A stretch of 64,000 nt of DNA from Oceanobacillus rekensis (GCF_002153375.1 NZ_MTBQ01000005.1:62001-126000), one strand, 5' to 3'. Counted from the first letter of the stretch, positions 45,702 to 55,235 are shown. Notes: generated by a model not told the origin, from the sequence alone. Program-made: numbers and translations.

Positions 45702-47075
45702 ATGATTATTAATCACAATATTTCTGCTATTAATGCACACCGCCAATTAGGGGCAAATCAATCAGCAACACAAAATTCTTTGGAGAAGCTTTCTTCAGGT
45801 CTTGGAATTAACAAAGCTGGAGACGATGCTGCAGGGCTTGCAATCTCTGAAAAAATGCGTGGACAAATTCAAGGTTTGGAACAAGCTCAAAGTAATGCTC
45901 AAGATGGTATTTCTTTGATCCAAACTGCTGAAGGTGCAATGAACGAATCACATGCAATTCTACAGCGTATGCGTGAATTAGCTGTTCAAAGTTCCAATGA
46001 TACGAATACAGATACTGACCGTGCTGAGTTGCAAAAAGAAGTAGATCAGTTAGCAAATGCTTTAACTGATATCTCTGAAAACACGGAATTCAACACAAAG
46101 AACCTATTAAATGGTGAATTTGAAGGAACTTTCCATGTTGGAGCTAATGAAGGGCAAAACTTATCTGTTGAAATTAATGATATGAGTGCAAGTGCACTAA
46201 ACGTAGGTGGAGTTGAAGGTGCATCATACGCTATTGCTTCAACTGCTGGTGCAGGTTTGACTAATGATACAACATATAATGTCACTAAACTGGATGAAGG
46301 CTCTACTGTTAGAAACAATGCTAATAGTGCTGATGTTGCTGTTAACTATGCTTTACAAGATGACTCAGGTGATATTGTAGCAGTTAGTGCGGATGGGAAG
46401 GATTATCAAACACTCTCTGCAAGTTCATCTAAGGAAGATTTAGCTACTGCAACTCAAAGTACTGATGCTGCTTATGCATTTGCTGATGCGGTTGTTAGTG
46501 GAAGTGTAGAAGTTAATGGAAGTGGCGTGGCAAACGCAACAGCTACTGCTACCACTGGTGTCGATCTAGCAGATGGAACATATACAGTAGTTGGAACAGA
46601 ACATGCAGCAATTAGTACTGGTAATGGGTTGTTAAATGACAAGGGTGACTTAGTAGCTACGTCAGATGATGGACAGGATTGGAAGTCTTATTCAGATGCT
46701 AATAAAACCGTACTTACAACTGGTACAGCATTACAAACAGCAGGAGCTGAAATAACAGTTGGTTCTGGTGAAGGGTTAAACATCTCTACACAAAAATCAG
46801 CTGATGCAGCAATCACAACTATCCAATCAGCTATCGACACAGTATCTGCTGAACGTTCTAAACTAGGTGCGGTACAAAACCGTTTAGATCACACAATCAA
46901 TAACCTAGGTACTTCTGCAGAAAACCTAACTGCTGCAGAATCACGTATCCGTGACGTTGATATGGCGAAAGAAATGATGGAATTCACTAAGAACAACATC
47001 CTTTCACAAGCAGCACAAAGTATGTTAGCTCAAGCCCAACAAATGCCTCAAGGAGTTTTACAACTTCTTCAGTAA
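45702..47075 (+). CDS. hag: Flagellin (read without splicing)
   Basis: 457 residues. Conserved ends: MIINHNISAINAHRQLGANQ, LSSGLGINKAGDDAAGLAI, and at the C-terminus RSKLGAVQNRLDHTINNL, then MAKEMMEFTKNNILSQAAQ and QGVLQLLQ. The middle (about 170-370) is a Thr/Ala-rich variable surface domain, making it longer than the 304-residue B. subtilis protein. GGAGG lies before the ATG. The last nine codons lie in the intron under my splice model: spliced RNA would encode 463 residues (45702-47048 joined to 47411-47455). Both forms end QGVLQLLQ. Confidence 0.93.
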   Translation: MIINHNISAINAHRQLGANQSATQNSLEKLSSGLGINKAGDDAAGLAISEKMRGQIQGLEQAQSNAQDGISLIQTAEGAMNESHAILQRMRELAVQSSNDTNTDTDRAELQKEVDQLANALTDISENTEFNTKNLLNGEFEGTFHVGANEGQNLSVEINDMSASALNVGGVEGASYAIASTAGAGLTNDTTYNVTKLDEGSTVRNNANSADVAVNYALQDDSGDIVAVSADGKDYQTLSASSSKEDLATATQSTDAAYAFADAVVSGSVEVNGSGVANATATATTGVDLADGTYTVVGTEHAAISTGNGLLNDKGDLVATSDDGQDWKSYSDANKTVLTTGTALQTAGAEITVGSGEGLNISTQKSADAAITTIQSAIDTVSAERSKLGAVQNRLDHTINNLGTSAENLTAAESRIRDVDMAKEMMEFTKNNILSQAAQSMLAQAQQMPQGVLQLLQ

Positions 47076-47410
47076 TTTGATGGAAAGGGCGTCTAATCTG
47101 GTAACGGATTAGAGGATTACTGGGTGAATTGCTGGAACTTCCTAAAGTGTTTTGTACCACAACGTAGCTGGAAACGGCAGACGTGATGGTTTGAAAAACA
47201 AAGCAATGGAACAATGGATAATCAGCAGCCAAACGCCTGTGGTGAAAACCTGGCGAAGGTTCAACGACTAGAATGTACTGCCTAACAGTTAAACTTAAGG
47301 CAATGAGATTCGTAGGGTGATCAAACGATGATCATTCGAAGTGCCCAGCCCCTAGAGATTTTAGGGTGAAGATATAGTCTATTCTACGATTGAAAGACGT
47401 AGTGGCAAAG
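47049..47410 (+). ncRNA. Group I intron in the flagellin gene
   Basis: The core resembles IA introns of Gram-positive phages: ATTGCTGGAACTTCCTAAAG, GTACCACAACG, TAATCAGCAGCCAAACGCC, GGTTCAACGACTAGA (P7 5' strand) and AAGATATAGTCTATTCTACG (P7 3' strand). P2 is TCTAATC/GGATTAGA. P1 can form between exon AUGCCU (47043-47048) and GGGCGU (47087-47092), ending in the required U-G pair, which sets the 5' site. The 3' site after G47410 is inferred from the reading frame. About 362 bases, no homing endonuclease gene. Group I introns in flagellin genes are known from Geobacillus. Confidence 0.85.
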
Positions 47411-47455
47411 CAAGCCAACCAACAACCACAAGGTGTTTTACAATTATTACAATAA
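47411..47455 (+). CDS. Flagellin 3' exon
   Basis: Fifteen codons including stop: QANQQPQGVLQLLQ, the standard flagellin C-terminus. It is in frame with the upstream exon if the intron is removed as described, giving ...MPQANQQPQGVLQLLQ. Confidence 0.75.
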   Translation, partial: QANQQPQGVLQLLQ

Positions 47456-47468
47456 GATTAGAATTTTG

Positions 47469-47502
47469 GGAGGGACTCTGGCTTTGGCTAGGGTCTCTTT
47501 TT
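47469..47502 (+). terminator. Flagellin terminator
   Basis: AGGGACTCTGGC pairs imperfectly with GGCTAGGGTCTCT, followed by TTTTT. Confidence 0.65.
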
Positions 47503-47585
47503 AAAATAGAATCATTTTACTTTATTTAGCTTTATGAGAATGGGTTATTTTTATAAAATTTTATTTGATAGAGGGGAAATACTAT

Positions 47586-48857
47586 TTGGATAATTTACTT
47601 AGAGGAGATTCATTTAATTTTTTTGTAGATGAGGTTTATGCTGTTCCAAAAATAACCAAAAATAGTAATGAAGAATTTAAAAGTGATAATTTATTCGGTG
47701 CTTTATTAATACCAGATATAAATTCAACTTACTTTCCTCCATATCATTTACGGAGAATACTATTTCCAGCAACTTTTCTTTCTAGTGATTATTACAATTA
47801 TTATAGAATGAAATATCCAACATTAGGGAATATAAGTGATTCTGAGTTTAGCGATAGTATTGTAGAGGGTCAATATTATTCGCTTAGAACGAATGTATTT
47901 ACAGACTACAGACTTCCTGAGATTTTACCACCGACTTTTCAAACTCTTTTAAATCAATCTAAGCTAGATTCCCCTTATAGAGACAGCTTAACGGATAATA
48001 TAAATGATGAAGGGCTAGCCTTATTGAATAGTGAAGAACATGGAGAAGAAGAAAAAATATTACTTTATTGTTTTAATGTTGGCCAAGGTGATTCGATGCT
48101 TTTAATATTACCAAACAAAAGTGTGTACATAATAGATACTAACTTTTATTCAGGGAGGAAAATTACAGACTATATTAATAACATAATTCGAATATTAGAA
48201 TCGAATGGGATACATTCAAGGAAAATAAAAGGTTTATTAATTACACACAAGCATCTAGACCATATAAGAGGTGCTGCACAAATAATAGACTATGGAGATC
48301 TTGTATTCGAAAGTTTCATAATAAATTTTGATTATGTACATTCAGGTAAAAAAGTAGAAGAGCTTTTGGATGTTGCAAATAGGAAAATTGCAAATCATAT
48401 AAATGTAAATAAACAAGATACCTTTTATGAAGGTAAGGTTAAAATTTCTGTATTAAACCCAAAGCCTGATACTTGTAACAAAACAGTCTGTAGCGATTTA
48501 AATGACAGTTCAATTGTATTAAAGTTAGAATATGGAGAAAGTAAGGTTTTGTTAAGTGGAGATGCTGGATTTCCGATTACCAATAGTGTTATCAAGGGAC
48601 AATCAAATAATTATTTGTTGAAAGTTTCACATCATGGGAGTAGAACTGGTACTGATAAGGTTTTATTGAATAAACTCCATCCATCCTATGCATTTATTTC
48701 AGCTGGGAATCACAAGGGCTTTAATCATCCACATAAGGAGGCAACCGATTTACTAAATGAATATGATGTTGATTTTGATAACTCAAGGGAAGTAGGTTCT
48801 ATAGTTTATGAAATTACCGAAAATACTATTATGAAAAATCCATTTACAGCTACTTAA
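47586..48857 (+). CDS. ComEC-like MBL-fold hydrolase
   Basis: 423 residues from the TTG at 47586, with GAGGGG nine bases upstream. Residues about 1-150 are an unrecognised domain. The rest is a metallo-beta-lactamase fold of the ComEC/Rec2 C-terminal type: NVGQGDSMLLILP, THKHLDHIRG (HxHxDH), LLSGDAG, VSHHGSRTGT, FISAGNHKGFNHPH. No membrane segments, so it is a soluble member, unlike ComEC. Related soluble forms appear in accessory and defence islands. It sits exactly between two copies of the flagellin intron tail. Confidence 0.85.
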   Translation: MDNLLRGDSFNFFVDEVYAVPKITKNSNEEFKSDNLFGALLIPDINSTYFPPYHLRRILFPATFLSSDYYNYYRMKYPTLGNISDSEFSDSIVEGQYYSLRTNVFTDYRLPEILPPTFQTLLNQSKLDSPYRDSLTDNINDEGLALLNSEEHGEEEKILLYCFNVGQGDSMLLILPNKSVYIIDTNFYSGRKITDYINNIIRILESNGIHSRKIKGLLITHKHLDHIRGAAQIIDYGDLVFESFIINFDYVHSGKKVEELLDVANRKIANHINVNKQDTFYEGKVKISVLNPKPDTCNKTVCSDLNDSSIVLKLEYGESKVLLSGDAGFPITNSVIKGQSNNYLLKVSHHGSRTGTDKVLLNKLHPSYAFISAGNHKGFNHPHKEATDLLNEYDVDFDNSREVGSIVYEITENTIMKNPFTAT

Positions 48858-48896
48858 GTTTAGGTAATTCGTATATTGGATTAGAACAACTCCTAC

Positions 48897-49017
48897 TCAA
48901 AGTGCCCAGCTCCTTTTCAGAATAAGAGTGAAAATATAGTCTGTTCTATGATTGGAAAACGTAGCGTCGTAGCAAGCCAACCAAATGCCTTAAGGAGAAT
49001 TACAGTTATTACCATAA
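48897..49017 (+). repeat. Decayed second copy of intron tail and flagellin 3' exon
   Basis: Matches 47337-47455: GTGCCCAGC, AATATAGTCTGTTCTATGAT, ACGTAGC, then a 45-base exon relic (48973-49017) reading QANQMP, stop, GELQLLP, stop. The Gln codon CAA has become TAA. Direct-repeat partner of the functional copy, 1.56 kb apart. Confidence 0.82.
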
Positions 49018-49117
49018 TTTTAGAATTGAAAGGCACTCTGGTTTAACAAGGTCACTTTTCTGTAAGCATAAATCTCAATTAAACAAGCTAGTAAATATAT
49101 ATAGTACTCCCGAAATC

Positions 49118-49154
49118 GGATGCCTGTCCCCCACCGATTTAAAGCGCTAAAGTG
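49118..49154. repeat. Dispersed repeat, full copy
   Basis: GGATGCCTGTCCCCC then ACCGATTTAAAGCGCTAAAG. Between the flagellin region and the next small gene. Confidence 0.8.
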
Positions 49155-49221
49155 AAATGTATAGAAAGAAAAAGATCAGATTTAGAGTAAATCTCAATTA
49201 TCTAAATGTTAGGATGACTAA

Positions 49222-49449
49222 ATGAATAATTCACACGGCGAACACTACCATCAACTCCAATGGACAAAAGACAGAATCAAATACTTAGATGTCCTAGAAG
49301 GAAAACTTCAAATAATGCGCGACCTTGCAGAAGATGCAGCAAGCGACCAGATAACAGAAAATCAAAGAAAACAACTAAACAAGGAATTCCAGCAACTCCA
49401 AGAAGAAGTAAATAACATGGTGAAAGAATGGAAATATAGAGAGAATTAA
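49222..49449 (+). CDS. Small coiled-coil protein
   Basis: 75 residues, AGGATGA upstream of the ATG. Amphipathic helix throughout (HYHQLQWTKDRIKYLDVLEG, KQLNKEFQQLQEEVNNMVKE). Resembles uncharacterised short Bacillaceae proteins. No signal or membrane segment. Function unknown. Confidence 0.6.
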   Translation: MNNSHGEHYHQLQWTKDRIKYLDVLEGKLQIMRDLAEDAASDQITENQRKQLNKEFQQLQEEVNNMVKEWKYREN

Positions 49450-49648
49450 TCGTACACATAATTTATTGTAAGGACGAAGACGAACGGTGCTTTTAGCTAC
49501 TTCTATACCAGTATATTTTTCTAACAACATTAGACGATACGTTTAAGAACTACATCCCAGATAAAACAATCAACCACCCATTCCCAATAACATCCAAATA
49601 TAGTATAATTTGGATTAGTTCAAATTTACTATATCGGGGTGTTTCTTT

Positions 49649-50236
49649 ATGTATAACTCAGACTTTTATAATAGTGTATTCAGTAATGATGACGTATTCT
49701 CACCGTTACCAGAAACACTATATGTGAAAGAAAACGTACTTGATGGAATTTCAATTACAACGGGGAATGGTTCAACAGTGATGGAAGCTGCTCCAAATGT
49801 AACTGGTGGGATGACGGTTGACTTTGGAAATGGGGAGACAGCAACTATTCAGGAAAATATCTATCAAGGGACATCCATTGATATGCCAGGTATCGAAAAT
49901 GATATTATAGGCAGGCCAACAATTTTTGGTGGTGAAAGCTTTACACAAAATGCGGAGTATGTTGGCACGTTAAGTCCTAGCCTGCTTGGTGATGGGTATC
50001 AGTTTACAGATTCTGCAGGTGATACTTTATTTACCACTTCAACGGCTTTTAACGGAAGTACACAGCTTGATATCAATTCCTTTGCAACAACTGATCTTGG
50101 TACAAGTACTGCAAGTTCCTTCGATATTGCGGATTCCTTTTCAGGGATTGATGCTATTAGTTCACAGGTTTCCGTGGCAGATTTAGGCTCGGCAACAGAT
50201 GCCATGGATGGATTAGATGTATTGGGGATGCTCTAA
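49649..50236 (+). CDS. Unrecognised Gly/Ser/Thr-rich protein, cassette gene 1
   Basis: 195 residues, very few basic residues, rich in Gly, Ser, Thr and Asp. Short beta-like repeats (GISITTGNGSTV, GMTVDFGNGETATI, GTSIDMPG) suggest a beta-rich surface or structural protein. No signal peptide or lipobox. GGGTG lies near the ATG, 10 bases off. Its stop TAA shares a base with the next start, so the two genes are coupled. Family not recognised. Confidence 0.65.
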   Translation: MYNSDFYNSVFSNDDVFSPLPETLYVKENVLDGISITTGNGSTVMEAAPNVTGGMTVDFGNGETATIQENIYQGTSIDMPGIENDIIGRPTIFGGESFTQNAEYVGTLSPSLLGDGYQFTDSAGDTLFTTSTAFNGSTQLDINSFATTDLGTSTASSFDIADSFSGIDAISSQVSVADLGSATDAMDGLDVLGML

Positions 50237-52155
50237 TGGCAATGAAAATAGAACAATTTTTCCGTGATACACAACTAGAAATAGATCATATGAAAAAAGA
50301 TCTACAAGCAAATCTTCAACCAAATGTGACAGAAGAACTGCTTCTGTTTGCAAAACACCAGACAGGGTTAATGATGGACAGCGTTTGGCAAAATATTGGT
50401 TGGAGATATAATCAACTGCAAGATCTTGATGCATATTTTCCGGAGAATCCGTCAGCAGAGCAACAGCAGGAATATAGAAAAAATTTCTTCAGGTTGACAG
50501 ATCCAGGATCCATTTCAAATGACTTGAAGAAAGCACTGAAGCTGGATGATTTTGAACTGGAATACTGGCATTTTATTAACACAATGGAACAAAAGGAGTA
50601 CGGTGCAATTTTCAAGCGGTATGAATATCCGGAAGATTTCTTTGCGGCAATTAAGAAAGGAATCTTTAATCATATCGAGGCGTTGGTGGGAGCTCTTCAA
50701 CGTTATGCAGAGGCGCTGGGAAAACATGCCCTGATTTTAAAGGAGATGAAAGCTTCACAAGGAGAAAAGGCAATTATAAAAGGTAGTGCAACAGCATTGG
50801 GATTGCTTGTTGGGTTGCCATTTGTAGGAGCAGGTGTTGGTGCACTTCTCGGTGGCAATGACCGTTCGAAAATAGCTGATTCCCTTGGGACGATAAGTAA
50901 AGATTGGAATACATATGAACAACAACTTCATCAGTTTTTAAATCGTTTGGAGGAACATCTGGAATTAGCGATACTTGCTGTCTACGGTGGAACAATCCTC
51001 AGGGTGAATGAACAGTTGAAAACATTAAATCTTCAGATACAAAATTTGGCTATGGATGATTATGGTTACATTCTTGAATTGACGCCGGATGAGCGGTTGA
51101 ATATTTATGAATGGGTTCGTGAAGCAACAGCAGGTATCCAATCTTTAATAAAGCAAGGGAGATTCCAAGAAGCAATCCAGGTTGCTAATAAATTCCATGC
51201 AGCTGTGAAAAAGCATCCTGTGGTTGGAAGAGATAGGATAGAGGGCAAGCTTTCCACATTGTATATTGCCCATCAGCATACATTTATGGCGTATGAGGAA
51301 GCACTTCTTACAGAATATCGTAACGGTCATATGGATAGCTTTTACCAAATGGCGAAACAGCTTCTCGGTGAATTATATTTACTTGTGAATAATAAACATC
51401 TTTACACAGTTCAGGAGGAGCTGCTATTTCGCTTTTTGAAAGAGGCTTTAAAGCGTAAGCAACATGAAGATATCAAACTGACTACGGAATATACTAAACG
51501 CGTGGAAGAGCGGATGGAGAAATACCAGCTATATGCCGGTGAGTTGACGGAGCGATCCACACCTGAAGAGTTAGCGCTACAATTCAATGACGATTATAAA
51601 GGATACATAGCAATCGAGCAGTTTATGGAAGAAGTATTAGGGATGGACGTGGGGGAGAGTGAGGGAGACAATCCAATACTCACGAGGAAACAGTGGAAAC
51701 AACTGATTGAGATTGATGCTTCAATTGGCCAAGTAGATGCATTCACAGTATTTTTACGTAAAAAACTTTGGAAATATGCAGGCCGGAAATTTAATAAACA
51801 TAAACGAAAGATCGCAGCCACGGCAGCTGCTATTATGATAGGTGTAACAGGACTTCAATACGGAGACGATGTCTATTCCTACGGTAGTAATAAACTAGCA
51901 AGTGTGGAATGGACGGCATGGATTGGTGGAAGTGAAGAGCAAGCACAGGCGAAAGAAGTTTTCCAGATTAATACAGATTACGGTAATATACGTAAGGACG
52001 CCTCCTTGGATGCGCAAATTGTGACGGTCGTAAGTAGAGATATGGATTTAGTTTCACTGTTAGAAATCAGGACTGACGGTGAAGGTAGAGAGTGGTATCT
52101 AGTGGAAGCGCCAGATGGTGTACAGGGGTGGATTAGTAGTGGGATTGTGGAGTAA
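50236..52155 (+). CDS. Membrane protein with C-terminal SH3 domain, cassette gene 2
   Basis: 639 residues. Helix-rich N-terminal part; a Gly-rich hydrophobic segment at about 183-207 (GLLVGLPFVGAGVGALLGG); a long helical stretch to about 520; a membrane helix at about 525-545 after KHKRK; and a bacterial SH3 domain at about 575-639 (NIRKDASLDAQIV, VQGWISSGIV). Topology is probably cytoplasmic body, one or two membrane passes, SH3 outside on the wall. Not a family I know. Starts one base inside the stop of gene 1. Confidence 0.72.
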   Translation: MAMKIEQFFRDTQLEIDHMKKDLQANLQPNVTEELLLFAKHQTGLMMDSVWQNIGWRYNQLQDLDAYFPENPSAEQQQEYRKNFFRLTDPGSISNDLKKALKLDDFELEYWHFINTMEQKEYGAIFKRYEYPEDFFAAIKKGIFNHIEALVGALQRYAEALGKHALILKEMKASQGEKAIIKGSATALGLLVGLPFVGAGVGALLGGNDRSKIADSLGTISKDWNTYEQQLHQFLNRLEEHLELAILAVYGGTILRVNEQLKTLNLQIQNLAMDDYGYILELTPDERLNIYEWVREATAGIQSLIKQGRFQEAIQVANKFHAAVKKHPVVGRDRIEGKLSTLYIAHQHTFMAYEEALLTEYRNGHMDSFYQMAKQLLGELYLLVNNKHLYTVQEELLFRFLKEALKRKQHEDIKLTTEYTKRVEERMEKYQLYAGELTERSTPEELALQFNDDYKGYIAIEQFMEEVLGMDVGESEGDNPILTRKQWKQLIEIDASIGQVDAFTVFLRKKLWKYAGRKFNKHKRKIAATAAAIMIGVTGLQYGDDVYSYGSNKLASVEWTAWIGGSEEQAQAKEVFQINTDYGNIRKDASLDAQIVTVVSRDMDLVSLLEIRTDGEGREWYLVEAPDGVQGWISSGIVE

Positions 52156-52376
52156 GGTTTTTTTTGAAAGTTTCTGCAGTATTTGGATGCGTTAGCACGC
52201 CAGATAAATTTTAGGGGCAGTGGGACATTTCTATTAGTATGAGTCCCCACTATACTAATAATTTAATGTAGCAGGGGACTGACTGTATTATTAAAAAGTT
52301 TATATATATCATGGTACAATTTAACTATATACTATTCCATTAATTACCAATAAGTCAACTAGAAGGGAGCATCTAA

Positions 52377-54458
52377 ATGAGTGCAAATGATCTTGATAAC
52401 GGGCCACGGAGAGATTACTGTGAATTTACGTTTTGTCATAGAAACGATGTGAGTAGATATACCAGCTTTTTCATGACAAACAAACAAATAATCTTTACAG
52501 ATAGTACATTTGAACCGATAGTGTTTGCAGACGTTTCGAAAGTGACCGTTGAAGAAGAAGGTGTATTGCTTCTAGAGGGAAACTTACATCAAGATAATCA
52601 GGTAGTCAGAAAGGTCCGATTAAACTTCTTTGCGCAAAATAGCATAAAAGAAAAGGTAATCTTGTTAATTAATAAGAAAAGTGTCAGTGCGAAATTAATC
52701 ATGACAAATGGAACAACGCAAAAGGAGTTTCCAGTGGAAATCATTGATGATGAAGATGTACTTTCTGTGAGTATAACTTCACTTAAGAGGAAAATCCTAA
52801 TCATTAATAAAGAGGATAAACTTTTTAAAAGTAAGCGTGTACTCTTAATTTTTAATTCAGATGGGTATCCGTATTATTTAGAATTTGAAAATAAAATACC
52901 ACTGGACTTAAGTAATTATAATGTCTCTGAAAATGCTTATTTCCACTCATTTTGTGACATTTATGGTACTATGGGCGCCGAAAAATTTGATGATAATGGA
53001 CTCAGTATTTTATTAGATAGCGAAATGATCTACATAATTAATAATTATTTTGAAATATTTTCTTTTACCTATCCGCAGTTAAAGATAGTTAATCGAAACA
53101 AAGACAGTATGATATTTCAAGTTAGTTCCACTTCGGGTGAAATCTCATATGTAACCTTTTCAAGAGTTCCTGAGAAGTTAGTATCGCTTCTTCCTCCTAT
53201 GGAAGAGCAAGATAGTTTGATTCGGGTAAATCATAATCCGTATATGCTTACATATGAAGATAATGAAATTGGTTTTTATCAATCTAGAGACACAAAGCTT
53301 TATATTCCTTATAAAGATATCGAGTCGATTGATGTCATAGATAACAAGGACTCAGACTATGTGACGGTTCAGTTGGAATTAAGGGAGAATTCGATACCGA
53401 TATCGCATACGAAGACAATGGCAGGGGCAGATACTGAGGAAATGCTCGATGGAATTTCGATTTTAAATCAATTTGTTTCCAAGGAAAATATTAATATAAA
53501 GCCCCCTCAGTTACAAAAAATGTTAAAGAATGTTTATATAAAGAAAAAGTACCCACTCGTGCAAGAGGCATCAGTAACAGAACTGTATTCTAGTTGGAGT
53601 AGACAGATAAATGATTTTCTTTTATATAACTTATTTGGCCAACTCGTTTTATTGAAAAATGGAATTCGTAAAATTCAAGAAAATACACAGACATCTGATG
53701 ATACTAAAAACAGACAAATCTTGAATTATATGTATTATACAATCCGAGGTCAGAAAAGACAGTTAGATAGAGTATCCATCCAATTCCCGCAAATGCTATG
53801 GAATGAGGAACAAAGATTAATAGATAAATCTGACGAAGAAACTTATGAACAGTTACAAAGGCAATTATTATCGATATCTGGTCAAATGCAACGACATTTT
53901 GTAGAAATAGAGATTGCGCTAAATGCATTATCTTTTGCAATTATACCGAAGGAAAAGTTTGATAATACAAAGGCTAAAAAGAAAATGGGTTATATTGGTG
54001 CAGGTGCATTAGGTGTTCTAGGCGTAGCAACGGGTGGTATAGCATTAGTAGCAGCCGGAGCATTTACAGCTTTTAATACATACAGTTCTAATGAAAGTCA
54101 TAAAGATCAAGAACAATATAATGAAGAGAATGAAAGAATAAGAATTGATTTTTATATTAACAAAGCGCTAGATTCCTTTAATCATATAATGGAAACGATG
54201 CTTCCTTACTATGTAAATCAAATTAGTAAAGTATACTTTTTGGCTGCAAGACATCAAAGTAAAGGACTAAAAGACCTTACTGAGGTCGATAAGGCAAAAA
54301 ATAAGATGGCTATATTTAATAGACTCGCTGATTTTTATGTAATGAAGCAACTACCGATGGAGCAAGGGGATTTAACCAATACAGAATCAATTATTCAGTT
54401 GTTATTCGAAATACCTGATACAAATGAACGAAAGTTATTGGAACCAATAACTGACTAG
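52377..54458 (+). CDS. Large protein with hydrophobic hairpin, cassette gene 3
   Basis: 693 residues, GAAGGGAG upstream of the ATG. N-terminal 60 residues look like a PH/GRAM-like fold (SFFMTNKQIIFTDSTFEPI). Beta-rich middle, then helices from about 400. A Gly-rich hydrophobic segment at about 537-565 (GYIGAGALGVLGVATGGIAL) recalls that of gene 2. No clear signal peptide. The shared segment suggests both proteins insert in the same membrane and may oligomerise. Family unknown. Confidence 0.7.
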   Translation: MSANDLDNGPRRDYCEFTFCHRNDVSRYTSFFMTNKQIIFTDSTFEPIVFADVSKVTVEEEGVLLLEGNLHQDNQVVRKVRLNFFAQNSIKEKVILLINKKSVSAKLIMTNGTTQKEFPVEIIDDEDVLSVSITSLKRKILIINKEDKLFKSKRVLLIFNSDGYPYYLEFENKIPLDLSNYNVSENAYFHSFCDIYGTMGAEKFDDNGLSILLDSEMIYIINNYFEIFSFTYPQLKIVNRNKDSMIFQVSSTSGEISYVTFSRVPEKLVSLLPPMEEQDSLIRVNHNPYMLTYEDNEIGFYQSRDTKLYIPYKDIESIDVIDNKDSDYVTVQLELRENSIPISHTKTMAGADTEEMLDGISILNQFVSKENINIKPPQLQKMLKNVYIKKKYPLVQEASVTELYSSWSRQINDFLLYNLFGQLVLLKNGIRKIQENTQTSDDTKNRQILNYMYYTIRGQKRQLDRVSIQFPQMLWNEEQRLIDKSDEETYEQLQRQLLSISGQMQRHFVEIEIALNALSFAIIPKEKFDNTKAKKKMGYIGAGALGVLGVATGGIALVAAGAFTAFNTYSSNESHKDQEQYNEENERIRIDFYINKALDSFNHIMETMLPYYVNQISKVYFLAARHQSKGLKDLTEVDKAKNKMAIFNRLADFYVMKQLPMEQGDLTNTESIIQLLFEIPDTNERKLLEPITD

Positions 54459-54472
54459 GAGGAAAACTATAT

Positions 54473-54802
54473 ATGGCTTTTGACAATCCGTTTAGACCAG
54501 GGGGATGGGAGCAGACAGATCCATTTTTGGATATGAATGAAAATAACATCCCAGATAAGCAAGATCTATTTACAGATATTGATAGAAATGAAATTGACGA
54601 CTCAAGTCAAGTATGGATAGATTTAGATAAAAATAATAGGAATGACCGAAACGACGATCCTTTCTTCGATTTGAATCAAAATGACATCCCAGACTCGAAT
54701 GAATTGTCTTTAGATGTCGATGGAGATGGCATTCCAGATGAACATGATTTACATGTAGATTTAGATGGGAATGGAATTAATGATGGAGGGGTTTCGTTTT
54801 AG
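54473..54802 (+). CDS. Acidic Ca-binding-repeat protein, cassette gene 4
   Basis: 109 residues, AGGAGG before the ATG. Most of it is a run of Asp/Asn loops of EF-hand-like or thrombospondin-3 type (DMNENNIPDKQDLFTDIDRN, DVDGDGIPDEHDLHVDLDGN), about seven in all. No signal peptide. Fifteen bases after gene 3, so co-transcribed. It may bind several Ca ions and bridge or stabilise the other cassette products. Confidence 0.75.
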   Translation: MAFDNPFRPGGWEQTDPFLDMNENNIPDKQDLFTDIDRNEIDDSSQVWIDLDKNNRNDRNDDPFFDLNQNDIPDSNELSLDVDGDGIPDEHDLHVDLDGNGINDGGVSF

Positions 54803-55235
54803 TGAAGGAAGTAGTTTTACAAAGTTGCTCTGGTTTTGAAAATTCTTATTAAACGAAAGCTTTTCTTTGAATGCTGATGGCTCTCTTGCTATCGAGAAGT
54901 GGGACGAGAGTGAGGGACACCGGGCCAGGAACCTTGGTCCATGAGGTTTTAATAGGTTAGACGAATTGCTCGAACCACTCGCTCTATTTAGCCCCCAGTA
55001 CTTTCAGCTGTAATTGTGGCAAATCGATTGTCTGATGATTAATACAAGTGCCCCGCCGCTTTAGGAGCCTGTGATAGCTTGGCGGCTTGTTTTATTTTTG
55101 TTGAGAGTATAAACGTATAGATTAAGGGCGCATGCATATAAAGACTAGCGCCCTCCCATTAAAGAAGCACTCAACTTACATATTCATTCTCTTTAAAACA
55201 AATCAAATACGTAAAGCATCTTCATAATCACCTAT
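54803..55235. other. Gene-free stretch of relics
   Basis: Holds diverged repeat copies (54913-54944 and 55047-55070), a 42-base relic of the dehydrogenase 3' end (55001-55042), and a copied terminator hairpin AGGGCGC/GCGCCCT (55125-55154) belonging to the lyase fragment. No gene. Confidence 0.6.
55001..55042 (+). pseudogene. Short relic of UDP-glucose dehydrogenase 3' end
   Basis: TTTCAGCTGTAATTGTGGCA and the next 20 bases match 38067-38108 at nearly every position. Repeat copies lie on both sides. Confidence 0.7.

Noticed and set aside
47095-47410. Protein-coding content or homing endonuclease in the intron
   Set aside because: Stops in all frames and the intron core occupies the whole length.
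30185-49154. cre sites at the AAAGCGCT of the dispersed repeats
   Set aside because: The sequence belongs to the repeat tail and occurs regardless of promoters.
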